Positions 44,940-55,265 of a stretch of 64,000 bases of DNA are shown piece after piece (the first letter of the stretch is position 1; each line of letters opens with the position of its first letter). Source of the DNA: Propionibacteriaceae bacterium (GTDB taxonomy: Bacteria; Actinomycetota; Actinomycetes; Propionibacteriales; Propionibacteriaceae); contig WQZD01000005.1 of assembly GCA_009780915.1 (NCBI GenBank), forward strand, positions 1 to 64,000, read 5' to 3'. Below the pieces are notes generated by a model. It was not told the origin of the DNA and did no database searches. It was given only the letters and a program-made list of their open reading frames with translations. The translations under genes were made by a program, and so were the position numbers.

Positions 44940-44969
44940 GTGTCACGTCGCGATATCGCACGGTGACAC
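44940..44969. promoter_or_regulatory. 30-bp dyad upstream of pknB
   Basis: GTGTCAC (44940-44946) and GTGACAC (44963-44969) flank a centred 10-bp palindrome, GCGATATCGC (44950-44959). The 3-bp spacers differ. It lies in the 150-bp gap between pbpA and pknB, suggesting separate control of pknB. Confidence 0.5.
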
Positions 44970-45054
44970 CGCTCCACTCGCATCACTGGGTCCCGCGTGA
45001 CACGAGATTCACACCCACGCGGTGCCTGCTACCCATCTTTGGGAAAGGACGACT

Positions 45055-46872
<1,818 letters not shown>

Positions 46873-46878
46873 AGCTGG

Positions 46879-47577
46879 TCAGCGACGTGCCATCCCCACC
46901 GTCACAGTGGCGGTGGGGACCTCCCATTGAGTCGCTACCATGTTGACTCGAATAGAACCGATGGCGACATCACTGAGGCGAGACCCCAAGTCCCCGACTC
47001 GTTGAATCTCGTCTTGCGTCAATGCGAGTGCTGGGTCCACCGTGATTCTCACCGGTCCCATCCCAGTGACATGAATTGCACTAGGGTTGCCGCCAACCCT
47101 CACATCGGAAATCGATCGAGGGTTGATGGAAACAACAATCTCGGGCGATAGAGCGGTTGGAACAATCTCAATAACTGTGCCAGGAGCATCACGATTGATG
47201 ATGCCAACGATTGCCGAGGAGACCTCGTCGACATCTCGCAATGAGAAGCCCACGTTCGTCAATGCCTCGTAGCGAGCGGGGAACTGCGACAGAACTTTCA
47301 ACCCTGCGGCAGGGACGCCAGCCTTGAAGCCCACGATGTAGCGCCCGTCGCGGATCGCGGAGCCTGCGTAGTCATCTGGCGCGATGAGGCCCACACGTGA
47401 TGTCAGAACGGCCCATTCTTGTTCCAATGGTGCGGCGCGAACGCCTGTGTGCTCATACAACCATTCTTGATCAGGCGAAAGGTGGGATCCAGGTGGATCA
47501 GCATACGCATGCGAGGCAGTAGCCAGCAACAACGAGGCCACTATGATGGCGATCACTGTTCGGCGGAGTTTCTTCAT
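46879..47577 (-). CDS. Secreted protein of unknown function
   Basis: A 232-residue protein with a Sec signal peptide (MKKLRRTVIAIIVASLLLAT, cleavage after SHA-YA) and no membrane anchor. The mature part alternates helices and strands (IAPDDYAGSAIRDGRYIVGF, VDEVSSAIVGIINRDAPG, MGPVRITVDPALALT). I recognise no family; the fold reminds me weakly of trypsin-like protease pro-regions. ATG 47577 is supported by AAGGGAG. It converges on pknB with only 6 bp between the stop codons. Confidence 0.75.
   Translation of the reverse strand: MKKLRRTVIAIIVASLLLATASHAYADPPGSHLSPDQEWLYEHTGVRAAPLEQEWAVLTSRVGLIAPDDYAGSAIRDGRYIVGFKAGVPAAGLKVLSQFPARYEALTNVGFSLRDVDEVSSAIVGIINRDAPGTVIEIVPTALSPEIVVSINPRSISDVRVGGNPSAIHVTGMGPVRITVDPALALTQDEIQRVGDLGSRLSDVAIGSIRVNMVATQWEVPTATVTVGMARR
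46893..46919. terminator. GC-rich hairpin at the convergent pknB / secreted-protein junction
   Basis: TCCCCACCGTCAC pairs with GTGGCGGTGGGGA (12 Watson-Crick pairs plus one G-T), 20 bp after the pknB stop and inside the last codons of the secreted-protein gene. It could serve both strands; no T-run is present. Confidence 0.4.
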
Positions 47578-47832
47578 TGTATTCTCCCTTATCAGACAGG
47601 GTATTGCCTGACACCAGGATAGCGAATTGGGGCCGAATTGGCCATGCTCGGATTCCACCTCGCACGATAGTGTTCCGTGACTCACGAGCGTGCAGCTCCT
47701 TCTTGTGAGTGACCATTTCTACGTTGTGACCCGCATAAGGTGTCGCGCTTCGATTGGAACTCGGGCAAAAGGATAAACTACGTGGAACAGCGTATCCTTG
47801 TAGGGTACGTACGTCAGAAAGGCGGTGGGCTG

Positions 47833-48120
47833 GTGCCCGAGTCAAGAATTCGTCCTGAGGCAGCTCAAAAGAGGAAACTGCGTCGGCTCGAACAGGTAGC
47901 CGAAATCCAGCACGACAAAGAGCGGGTCGGTCGTCCGGGCGAGCGTCGCTGGGTGCCGCCGGTCTTCGTGACGGTCATGCTGCTGGGCGTGGCCTGGATC
48001 GTCGTGGCCAACGTCGCCGCCGCGAACATCGGTTTCATGGCCGCGATGGGGAACTGGAACATCCTGATCGGCATGGGCCTGATCGCTTTGGCGTTCGTGC
48101 TCATGACCCTGTGGAAGTAG
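47833..48120 (+). CDS. crgA: CrgA-like cell-division inhibitor/regulator
   Basis: A 95-residue membrane protein. Residues near the N-terminus read PESRIRPEAAQKRK, as in CrgA, then a basic linker, and two helices (VPPVFVTVMLLGVAWIVVAN and MGNWNILIGMGLIALAFVLM). The GTG at 47833 gives the family's N-terminus and usual length; the longer frame from 47740 has no ribosome-binding site. CrgA interacts with septal enzymes (FtsI, FtsZ) and is conserved near the pknB operon in Actinomycetota. Confidence 0.85.
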   Translation: MPESRIRPEAAQKRKLRRLEQVAEIQHDKERVGRPGERRWVPPVFVTVMLLGVAWIVVANVAAANIGFMAAMGNWNILIGMGLIALAFVLMTLWK

Positions 48121-48135
48121 GCTTGTCAACCGGCG

Positions 48136-48555
48136 ATGTGGTCGAAACGGAAGAGCGTTGATTACAGCTTCCAACGCCGACGTACCCTCGAAGAGCTCCA
48201 GGGCGCTTTGCGCACCATGGTCAGCCACGAGGCGCTCGACGCCGACCCGCTGCTGGTTCGCGCCGCCCTTCATCACGGGACGTTGACCGACCGGCGCTGC
48301 CCGGTCAACAATTGTGGCCGCCTGATCACACTGAACTACACCTTCGGCGATCAACTGGGCCAGTACTCCGGGCGCATCAAATCCGACGATGAGTTGCTCG
48401 AGATGGAGAACGAGTACGGGGAGTTCACCGTCTACGTGGTGGAAGTGTGCCCCGAGTGCGGCTGGAACCATATCATCGAGTCGTACGTCCTCGGCGATGG
48501 AGTCACCCGCAAACCACCCCGCCGGGTCCCCACTGTCGAGGATATCTATGGCTGA
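48136..48555 (+). CDS. DUF5318 family protein
   Basis: A 139-residue protein of the actinobacterial DUF5318 family: VDYSFQRRRTLEELQGAL, VRAALHHGTLTDRRCPVNNC and VCPECGWNHI. The four Cys (two pairs, CPVNNC and CPEC) suggest a zinc ribbon. The function is unknown. It overlaps the glycosyltransferase gene by 8 bp and probably shares its message. Confidence 0.78.
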   Translation: MWSKRKSVDYSFQRRRTLEELQGALRTMVSHEALDADPLLVRAALHHGTLTDRRCPVNNCGRLITLNYTFGDQLGQYSGRIKSDDELLEMENEYGEFTVYVVEVCPECGWNHIIESYVLGDGVTRKPPRRVPTVEDIYG

Positions 48556-50008
48556 GAAGACAACCACCCGCCGCACGACGCCTGTGCCCTGGGACCTCCG
48601 CGTGTACCAGTACGTGACCACGCGCCTGCCCCGTACCCTCACCCGTCGCTTGGGAGGAGTGAAGGGCACGCACGCCGGGCGGGTCTCCGCTGGGTTCGCG
48701 TACCTCCTGGCGGCGGTGTCCTTCCTGATCTGCATGATCCGGCAGGCGCCCTGCCGCCAGTCAGTGCCCACGGACTCCCCCGACCGATTCGGGTGGATGT
48801 GCTATTCCGACATCACGGCTTTGTACTTCAGCCGCGGACAAGGCACCGGCGCGGTCCCGTACGTGACCATGAACTGGGAGTACCCCGTCTTGACCGGGTA
48901 TTTCGCCGCCATCGCCAACACGATCTCCCAGTTCTTCGGCGCGGTGCTCTCACCCGACGCCGAGGGCCAGCAGATCCTCGACAACGGCAACATCTACTTC
49001 GCCATCAACGCCGTCGGCCTCTTCCTGTGCCTGATGTGGCTGATCTCCTCTCTGTTGAGAGTCACCCCCGGCTCCCCTCTCGTGGCGATGATCGTGGCCA
49101 TCTCCCCGGCGATCTGGACCACCGCCCTGATCAACTGGGACCTCCTGGTGGTCGCCCTGACCGTGGCGGGGCTGGCCGCCTGGGTGGAGGGCCGACACAC
49201 GTGGGCCGGAGTCTGGTGGGGACTGGCCATCGCCGCCAAGTTCTATCCGCTCGTCATCGTGGGCGCCCTGGCGGTCCTGGTCGTGCGCCGGGACGCGTGG
49301 CGCACCCGTGCCCTGCGCTCCTGGGTCACCATGGCGCTCACCGCCGCGGCGACCTGGCTCCTGGTCAACCTCCCCCTCATGGTGTCGAACATGACGGGCT
49401 GGAAGTACTTCTACACCTTCAATTACGCCAATCGAGGGGCCGACCTGGGCTCGTTGTGGTACGCCCTCAACCTGGCCGGGTTGGATCTGGGCCATCCCAG
49501 CTGGTGGTCGCGCGCGGTCATGCTCCTGGGGTACGCCGGGCTGGCGGTGCTGATCTATCTCGCCCCCAGGAAGCCCTCCGCCTCCCAGATCGCCTACCTC
49601 GCTGTGGCGGTCATGATGGTGGGGAACCTCGTCTACTCGCCCCAGTACGTCCTGTGGCTCCTCCCGCTGGTCGTCCTGGCCCGCCCCAAGGCGCTCGACG
49701 TCCTCGTGTTCACCTTCTGCGAACTGTTCTATTTCGTCTTCATCTGGCTCTACTTGCGCGGTGACAACCTGACACTGGGGTTCTCTTCTGTGCCCTGGTT
49801 GTACGTCCTGTCCATCATCGTGAGGATCACGGGGTGCGTGTGGGTGATGGGACGTGTCGTCGTGGACGCCCTCCAGGTTCCGCCGCCGCTGCGTGGGCGC
49901 GCCCCGGCGCCCGTCCCGAGCGACACCGACGAGACCCCGTGGGTGCCGGCGCCTGCCGACCCCCCGCGGACGCGGGTCGACGCCCAGTGCGCGATGGCGA
50001 CTCCGTGA
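48548..50008 (+). CDS. GT87-family polyprenyl-phosphate glycosyltransferase
   Basis: A 486-residue membrane glycosyltransferase with about ten helices. Short segments such as CYSDITALYFSRG near the N-terminus and YFAAIANTISQF, with WVEGRHTWAGVWWGLAIAAK and ANRGADLGSLWYAL, match GT87 (DUF2029), the family of mycobacterial polyprenyl-phosphomannose mannosyltransferases. ATG 48548 lies within the end of the DUF5318 gene. It likely adds mannose or another sugar to envelope glycans or glycolipids. It overlaps the next gene by 4 bp. Confidence 0.85.
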   Translation: MAEKTTTRRTTPVPWDLRVYQYVTTRLPRTLTRRLGGVKGTHAGRVSAGFAYLLAAVSFLICMIRQAPCRQSVPTDSPDRFGWMCYSDITALYFSRGQGTGAVPYVTMNWEYPVLTGYFAAIANTISQFFGAVLSPDAEGQQILDNGNIYFAINAVGLFLCLMWLISSLLRVTPGSPLVAMIVAISPAIWTTALINWDLLVVALTVAGLAAWVEGRHTWAGVWWGLAIAAKFYPLVIVGALAVLVVRRDAWRTRALRSWVTMALTAAATWLLVNLPLMVSNMTGWKYFYTFNYANRGADLGSLWYALNLAGLDLGHPSWWSRAVMLLGYAGLAVLIYLAPRKPSASQIAYLAVAVMMVGNLVYSPQYVLWLLPLVVLARPKALDVLVFTFCELFYFVFIWLYLRGDNLTLGFSSVPWLYVLSIIVRITGCVWVMGRVVVDALQVPPPLRGRAPAPVPSDTDETPWVPAPADPPRTRVDAQCAMATP

Positions 50009-51195
50009 CCTCGGCGCCCGACCAGGACCAGGACGAGGCGTCGGGCGCGCCACGCGCCCTGTTCGCCCCCCATCAGGCTGGTCGCCTCGCCGTCCAAGGG
50101 TGGCTGGCGTCCCGACTGGTCCTCCTGATCGTGGCGTTGGTGCTTGTGCGTTCCCAAGGGTTCACACTGGCGACCGCGTTGAACCGGTGGGACGTCGTCC
50201 ATTTCATCGCCGTGTCCCAGCACGGCTACACGGACCTGACCCAGACCGCCTTCTTCCCCGGCCTGCCCGTGCTGCTGGCAGCGTTCTCCTGGCTCGGGGT
50301 CCCGCCGCTGGTCACCGGGGTGCTCGTCAGCCTGGCCGGGTCCGGCATGGCCGCGTGGGCCTTGTACCGGATCGCCGGAGGGTCCGTCCGTGGGACCGTC
50401 GCGGTGTGGGCCTGGTCTTTCGCCCCGATGGCCGTCTTCACGTTCGTGCCCTACACGGAAGCCATCTTCTGCGCCTTCGCCTTCTGGGCGTTCTGGCAGG
50501 CCCGCCGCGATCGCTGGGCCCTCGCCGCCGTCCTGGCCGGGGCCGCATGCGCCTTCCGTGTGTCGGGCGTGTTCTTGATCGCCGCCCTCGGCCTGATGGC
50601 ACTGGTCGGGCGCCCCGGGACCGACGCGCCCGACGCCCCCAGCACCCGGCCGACATGGGCGTCCCGCCTGATCCGGGTGTTGTGGCTCGCGATCCCCGCA
50701 GCCGTGGTGGCGGCGTACATGATCTTTCTGAAACTGCGCTTCGGATCGTGGACCACCTGGTTCCAAGCCCAGGTCGAAGGGTGGGACCGGGGGTTCCGAT
50801 GGCCGTGGGTGGCGCTCGACCAGACCCTCGGCGCGGCCGGGCTCATCGGAGACGCCCACTACGCGACCGCGGTGATGTTCCGGTGGGAACTGGCGGCCCT
50901 CGTCGTCGGGGTCGTGGTCACCGTGTGGTGTCTGGCGCGCAAGAAGATCCCCGAAGGCGCCTGGGTCGGCATCCAGGTGGTGGCCCTCACCTGCCAGGTG
51001 TGGGTGATCTCCCTGGCCCGCTCGATGGTCTTGTGGTTCCCGCTGTTCGTCGCCTGGGGCGGCCTAGGGGCTGGTGTCGCCTCGCCCGGGTCCAACACTG
51101 CGCGTCGGGTCCTCCTCGCCATCGGGTTCTGTGTCGAGGCGGTCGCCATGATCTGGTGGGCCAGCCGTTTCTTCTGCGGCGCCTGGGCCGGCTGA
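50005..51195 (+). CDS. PIG-V-like mannosyltransferase family membrane protein
   Basis: A 396-residue protein with about ten helices. The N-terminal RWDVVHFIAVSQHGYTD and FFPGLPVLLAAFSWLG match the luminal Asp-containing loop of the Mannosyl_trans2/PIG-V family, which uses polyprenyl-phosphate mannose. GTG 50005 overlaps the GT87 stop (GTGA). Its last 132 bp overlap in antiparallel with the neighbouring ligase-like gene. Confidence 0.85.
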   Translation: MTSAPDQDQDEASGAPRALFAPHQAGRLAVQGWLASRLVLLIVALVLVRSQGFTLATALNRWDVVHFIAVSQHGYTDLTQTAFFPGLPVLLAAFSWLGVPPLVTGVLVSLAGSGMAAWALYRIAGGSVRGTVAVWAWSFAPMAVFTFVPYTEAIFCAFAFWAFWQARRDRWALAAVLAGAACAFRVSGVFLIAALGLMALVGRPGTDAPDAPSTRPTWASRLIRVLWLAIPAAVVAAYMIFLKLRFGSWTTWFQAQVEGWDRGFRWPWVALDQTLGAAGLIGDAHYATAVMFRWELAALVVGVVVTVWCLARKKIPEGAWVGIQVVALTCQVWVISLARSMVLWFPLFVAWGGLGAGVASPGSNTARRVLLAIGFCVEAVAMIWWASRFFCGAWAG

Positions 51196-52473
51196 CCATA
51201 CGAGCGCCCGCCCCTGGGGGGACTCGATGTGCCTGGCGAGGAGGGCCAGCGTCGCCACGACGAGGGCGGACAAGGGGAAGTTCAGCCACTGAGCCTGGAG
51301 AGAGGTCGTGATCGGCAAGGTCAGGATCACCAGGGCGAGCCAGAACGCCGGCGCCCGTTCAACCGACCTGAGCGGGCCGCCCCTGGTCTGCCACAGCCGT
51401 ACGCCGCACCACGCCACGGCGCCGATCAGGGCGCACATGAGGACGACGCCGACGGCGGCGCCGTACTGGCTGGCGATCTCCATGAGGGCCGAGTACGGGC
51501 CGCGATAGCCCACGAAGGTGTCTGGCCAGTGCGAGGCCAGTCCGCCCGGGCCCACCCCCAGGAAATGAGAGTCGCGGAGGATCGTCCATGCGGCGTCCAG
51601 CAGCCGGGAGTGGACGGTCGCGTCGAGCGGGGGCTCCATGCCGACGTCCGCCCACCTCAGGGGCACGCCGCCGGGGCGGAAGATCAGGGTGACCACCCCG
51701 GCCACGAAGACGAGGGCGGCGGTGATCGTCCAGCGCTCCAGAGCGAGCCACACGAGGAGGATCGCGACGGCGACGGCGAAGCCCACGCTGCGGTGCGTGG
51801 TCCACACAACCCAGGTCGCGACGACGGCGATGACCGGGTACGCCCAGCGTAAACGATGGTCCTTTTCCAACGCGAAGCCCACCGGCATGAGAAAAATCCC
51901 AGCGACCATCGACCCGGCGAGATACCCGGGCGTCGGAAATGGGCCCGACAATGCGGGCAGATCTTGGGTGACGCGCTGGTAGACGGTGATGCCTCCGAGG
52001 ATGGCGACAGCGTACATCCACCCCCGGATGACGGTCAGCACCGTCGCCTCCCCGCGGTAGAGCTGAACCAATGTCAGCGCGAGAGCGATACACGATATCA
52101 TTGCAACACTCTGCACAGCGGCGCCGCCCACGGGGGGCCGGTACGCCGCCATGGCGACGACAGCACTGACGACGATAGCAATCGACAAGCCGAAAATAGT
52201 GAGCATGGTCCGAGACTTGTCGAAGAAACGTCGCCAGTCCCAGATCGCAGCGATGACGAGAACCATGGCAACTAGCTGAAACAACGGGAAGGTCCCCAGC
52301 AGCCATGTGCCCAGGATGGACAAACTCGGCATGGCGATGAGCACCCACCCAATCCATCGTGGCATTGGCCGTTGCTTTGCCTGAAGAACGGGCTTCGTCA
52401 ACGAGTGGGTCGTGGCCCATGAACCAGGGCCTTCACTCGACATTGTTGACACACGATTTTGGCGACACATCAT
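51064..52473 (-). CDS. O-antigen ligase/polymerase-like membrane protein
   Basis: A protein of about 469 residues with around ten helices and a large extracellular loop with the Wzy/WaaL-type signature HSRLLDAAWTILRDSHFLGV followed by GPGGLASHWP. Such proteins join or polymerise surface glycans. The start is uncertain: ATGs at 52473 and 52470 (preceded by GAGGAAA at some distance) or ATG 52443. The C-terminal Gly/Glu/Asp-rich tail is encoded opposite the end of the PIG-V gene, with a 132-bp antisense overlap. Confidence 0.8.
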   Translation of the reverse strand: MMCRQNRVSTMSSEGPGSWATTHSLTKPVLQAKQRPMPRWIGWVLIAMPSLSILGTWLLGTFPLFQLVAMVLVIAAIWDWRRFFDKSRTMLTIFGLSIAIVVSAVVAMAAYRPPVGGAAVQSVAMISCIALALTLVQLYRGEATVLTVIRGWMYAVAILGGITVYQRVTQDLPALSGPFPTPGYLAGSMVAGIFLMPVGFALEKDHRLRWAYPVIAVVATWVVWTTHRSVGFAVAVAILLVWLALERWTITAALVFVAGVVTLIFRPGGVPLRWADVGMEPPLDATVHSRLLDAAWTILRDSHFLGVGPGGLASHWPDTFVGYRGPYSALMEIASQYGAAVGVVLMCALIGAVAWCGVRLWQTRGGPLRSVERAPAFWLALVILTLPITTSLQAQWLNFPLSALVVATLALLARHIESPQGRALVWSAGPGAAEETAGPPDHGDRLDTEPDGEEDPTRSVGPGRGDTSP

Positions 52474-52601
52474 GACAGAAGTTTCCTCTTCACGCAATTC
52501 TAGTCTAAGCTTGGTAACAGGAAGTGTTGGATATACCCGCTTCCTCAAGGATCAGGCACCGGAGGAGTGTACTGGCCCCCTAGTAGAACACGGAGAATAT
52601 T

Positions 52602-52856
52602 GTGGAAAAGACCGATGAAAAGGTTGTCCTGACAGCCAGTGAGAAAAACCGCATTCGCGGCAAGGAGGCTCTGAAGGCGTCAACTGTCTTGCAGAACATT
52701 CAGAAGCTCAAGAAAGAAGCCACGTCAGCTCAGCAGGCCCTGGATAACGCCGTTATCAAGGCTCGTGCAGAAGGCTACTCCTGGGTAGCTATCGCCGCTG
52801 GCTTGGGTGTGTCCCCGCAGGGTGCTCGCCAGAAGTACCTGCGCGTCACTGCGTAA
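52602..52856 (+). CDS. Small helix-turn-helix protein
   Basis: An 84-residue basic protein starting at GTG 52602 with GGAGA upstream. After a charged helical half (NRIRGKEALKASTVLQNIQK) comes an HTH-like segment, GYSWVAIAAGLGVSPQGARQ, ending KYLR. It may bind DNA as a small regulator. It is monocistronic and followed by a strong terminator. Confidence 0.72.
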   Translation: MEKTDEKVVLTASEKNRIRGKEALKASTVLQNIQKLKKEATSAQQALDNAVIKARAEGYSWVAIAAGLGVSPQGARQKYLRVTA

Positions 52857-52870
52857 CCTCTCAATACGTC

Positions 52871-52906
52871 GAAGACCCCCCGATCTTTCCCGGTCGGGGG
52901 GTCTTC
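52871..52906 (+). terminator. Strong terminator after the small HTH gene
   Basis: A perfect 13-bp stem GAAGACCCCCCGA/TCGGGGGGTCTTC with a 10-nt loop. It lies between convergent genes and may also stop the ABC exporter transcript. Confidence 0.8.
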
Positions 52907-52967
52907 GCGTCTTCGCAGGGGCCGCGCGCCCGAGCGCCATGTCTGGGGCCGGGCGACGATGTCGCGG

Positions 52968-55265
52968 CTACCCCTCCTCGTGCCCTCCTGAGAACTGGGA
53001 CTGGTACAGGGTGTAGTACGGGCCCTTGGCCGCCAACAGGGTCTCGTGGTTGCCCTGCTCGACGATGTCCCCATGCTCCATGACGAGGATGGTGTCCGCG
53101 TCGCGGATGGTGGACAGCCGGTGGGCGATCACGAAGGAGGTACGCCCTGTGCGCAGCGCGCCCATGGCGCGTTGGACGAGGACCTCCGTGCGAGTGTCCA
53201 CCGAGGAGGTCGCCTCGTCGAGGACCAGGATGGCCGGGTCCGCGAGGAAGGCGCGCGCGATGGTCAGCAACTGCTTCTCACCGGCCGACACGTTCGACCC
53301 CTCCTCGTCGATGACCGTCTGGTACCCCTCGGGGAGGGACTTGACGAAACGGTCGACGTAGGTGGCCTTGGCGGCGGCCATGATCTCGTCATCGGTGGCG
53401 TCGGGTCGGCCATACGCGATGTTCTCCCAGATGGTGCCATGGAAGAGCCAGGTGTCCTGGAGGACCATCCCGACCTCCGAACGGAGCTGGGACCTCGGCA
53501 CGGTGAGGGTGTCCACGCTGTCCAAGGAGATGTGGCCCGACGAGATGTCGTAGAACCGCATCAACAGGTTGACCAAGGTGGTCTTCCCCGCGCCGGTGGG
53601 CCCGACGATGGCGATCATCTGGCCCGGCTCGGCGGTCAGGGACAGGTCCGTGATCAGCGGCTTGTCCGGGTCGTACGAGAAGGCCACGTCCGTGAACTCC
53701 ACCCTGCCGGCCAGCGGCTCGGGGAGTTCCGCCGTGCCGTCCGGGGTCTGCTCGGTCGAGTCCAGGACCTCGAAGACCCGCTCGGCGGAGGCCACACCGG
53801 ACTGGAGCAGGTTCATCATCGACGCGATCTGGTTGATCGGCTGGGTGAACTGCCGGGAGTACTGGATGAACGCCTGGACGTCGCCCAAGGAGATCCGCCC
53901 GTTGGCCACCTGGAGGCCACCGACCACGGCGATGACGACGTATCCGATGTTGGAGATGAACCCCATCAAGGGCATGATCGTGTTGGACAGCGCCTGCGCG
54001 CCGAAGGCGGCCTCGTACATCTTCTGGTTGGCCTTGTCGAACTCGGCCTCCACCTCGCGGTGGCGTCCGAAGACCTTGACGAGGGCCTGCCCGGAGTACG
54101 CCTCCTCGACGATGCCGTTGACTTCGCCGGTGTTAGCCCACATGGCGGCGAACCGCTTCTGGCTCCGCTTGGCGATCTGCATGACGGCCAGGATGGACAC
54201 CGGAATCGTCACGAGCGCCACCAGAGTCAGCCATCCGGAGATGGTCAGCATCATGATCAAGACGCCCAGCACCATCAGGACGGATTGCAACACTTGCTGC
54301 ATGCTCTGTTGGAGCGACTGGGAGATGTTGTCGATGTCGTTGGTCACGCGGCTGAGCAGCTCCCCGCGCGGTTGCTTGTCGAAGTAGGACAAGGGCAGGC
54401 TGTCGAGCTTCTCGGCCAACTGCTGACGCATGGTATAGACGGTGCGCTGGATGATCCCGTTGAGGAGCCATCCCATGGTCACCATCAGCAGCGCCGAGGC
54501 GATGTACAACCCGATGGCGAAGAAGATGAGCATGGCGAGGTGGTGGAAGTCGACGCCCACGCCCGGGGTGAAGTCGATGGACGAGATCATGTCCATCATC
54601 GCCTTCGGGATCTGCGGCGCCTGGCTGTCGGGCATCTGGCTCATCAGGTTCATCATGTCCAGCACGTTCTGCTTGGTCAGATTCGTCGGATCGCACCCGA
54701 GCTGTTGGCACATCTGCGGCAGAGCCGCCTGGATCTGCGGGTTGTTCAACTGATCGCCGACCAGAGTGCCGATCACCCCGGTGAAGATGGTGTCGGTCAC
54801 CTTCCCCAAGAGCTTGGGGGCGTACACGTTGAGGCTGACGCCGATGATCCCTGCGATGAGGACGATCAGGAGCCTGCCCTTCTCCGGCTTGAGATAGGAG
54901 ACGAGCCTCTTCAGGCTGGGCCAGAAGTTGATCGCCTTCTCGGCCGGACCCCGGCCGCCCATCATCCCGCCGTGGCGACGGTTCGGGCCGAACTGGGGAC
55001 GCGCGTTGGCGACCTTCTTCGGGGCCTCGGGCTCCGGGGCAGGTTCGGGAGTGGTGTCGAGCACAGGCTCGGACGTGGCATCGGCCTGGACCTCGGGCGC
55101 CGAGGACGACACCTCCTGGTCCTGGACGGTCACATCGGCACCCTCGACCACCGTGTCAGCGTCCTGGACGGTCGTCTCCTCCGGCTGAGCCGACTCCTCG
55201 ACCACCGTCACATCGTCGGTCGCAGCTGGCATGGGCTTCGCCTTCTTGTTCTTGTTCTTGCTCAT
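52968..55265 (-). CDS. Heterodimeric ABC exporter subunit with intact catalytic site
   Basis: A 765-residue transporter half-molecule. It has a low-complexity acidic N-terminal tail (about residues 1-110), six helices, and a nucleotide-binding domain with Walker A GPTGAGKTT, a variant signature VSAGEKQLL in place of LSGGQ and Walker B LVLDEATSSVD retaining the catalytic Glu. The partner has the opposite pattern: normal signature and degenerate Walker B. This split is typical of heterodimeric exporters such as TM287/288 and LmrCD. It overlaps the partner gene by 4 bp and is controlled by the upstream TetR protein. Confidence 0.92.
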   Translation of the reverse strand: MSKNKNKKAKPMPAATDDVTVVEESAQPEETTVQDADTVVEGADVTVQDQEVSSSAPEVQADATSEPVLDTTPEPAPEPEAPKKVANARPQFGPNRRHGGMMGGRGPAEKAINFWPSLKRLVSYLKPEKGRLLIVLIAGIIGVSLNVYAPKLLGKVTDTIFTGVIGTLVGDQLNNPQIQAALPQMCQQLGCDPTNLTKQNVLDMMNLMSQMPDSQAPQIPKAMMDMISSIDFTPGVGVDFHHLAMLIFFAIGLYIASALLMVTMGWLLNGIIQRTVYTMRQQLAEKLDSLPLSYFDKQPRGELLSRVTNDIDNISQSLQQSMQQVLQSVLMVLGVLIMMLTISGWLTLVALVTIPVSILAVMQIAKRSQKRFAAMWANTGEVNGIVEEAYSGQALVKVFGRHREVEAEFDKANQKMYEAAFGAQALSNTIMPLMGFISNIGYVVIAVVGGLQVANGRISLGDVQAFIQYSRQFTQPINQIASMMNLLQSGVASAERVFEVLDSTEQTPDGTAELPEPLAGRVEFTDVAFSYDPDKPLITDLSLTAEPGQMIAIVGPTGAGKTTLVNLLMRFYDISSGHISLDSVDTLTVPRSQLRSEVGMVLQDTWLFHGTIWENIAYGRPDATDDEIMAAAKATYVDRFVKSLPEGYQTVIDEEGSNVSAGEKQLLTIARAFLADPAILVLDEATSSVDTRTEVLVQRAMGALRTGRTSFVIAHRLSTIRDADTILVMEHGDIVEQGNHETLLAAKGPYYTLYQSQFSGGHEEG

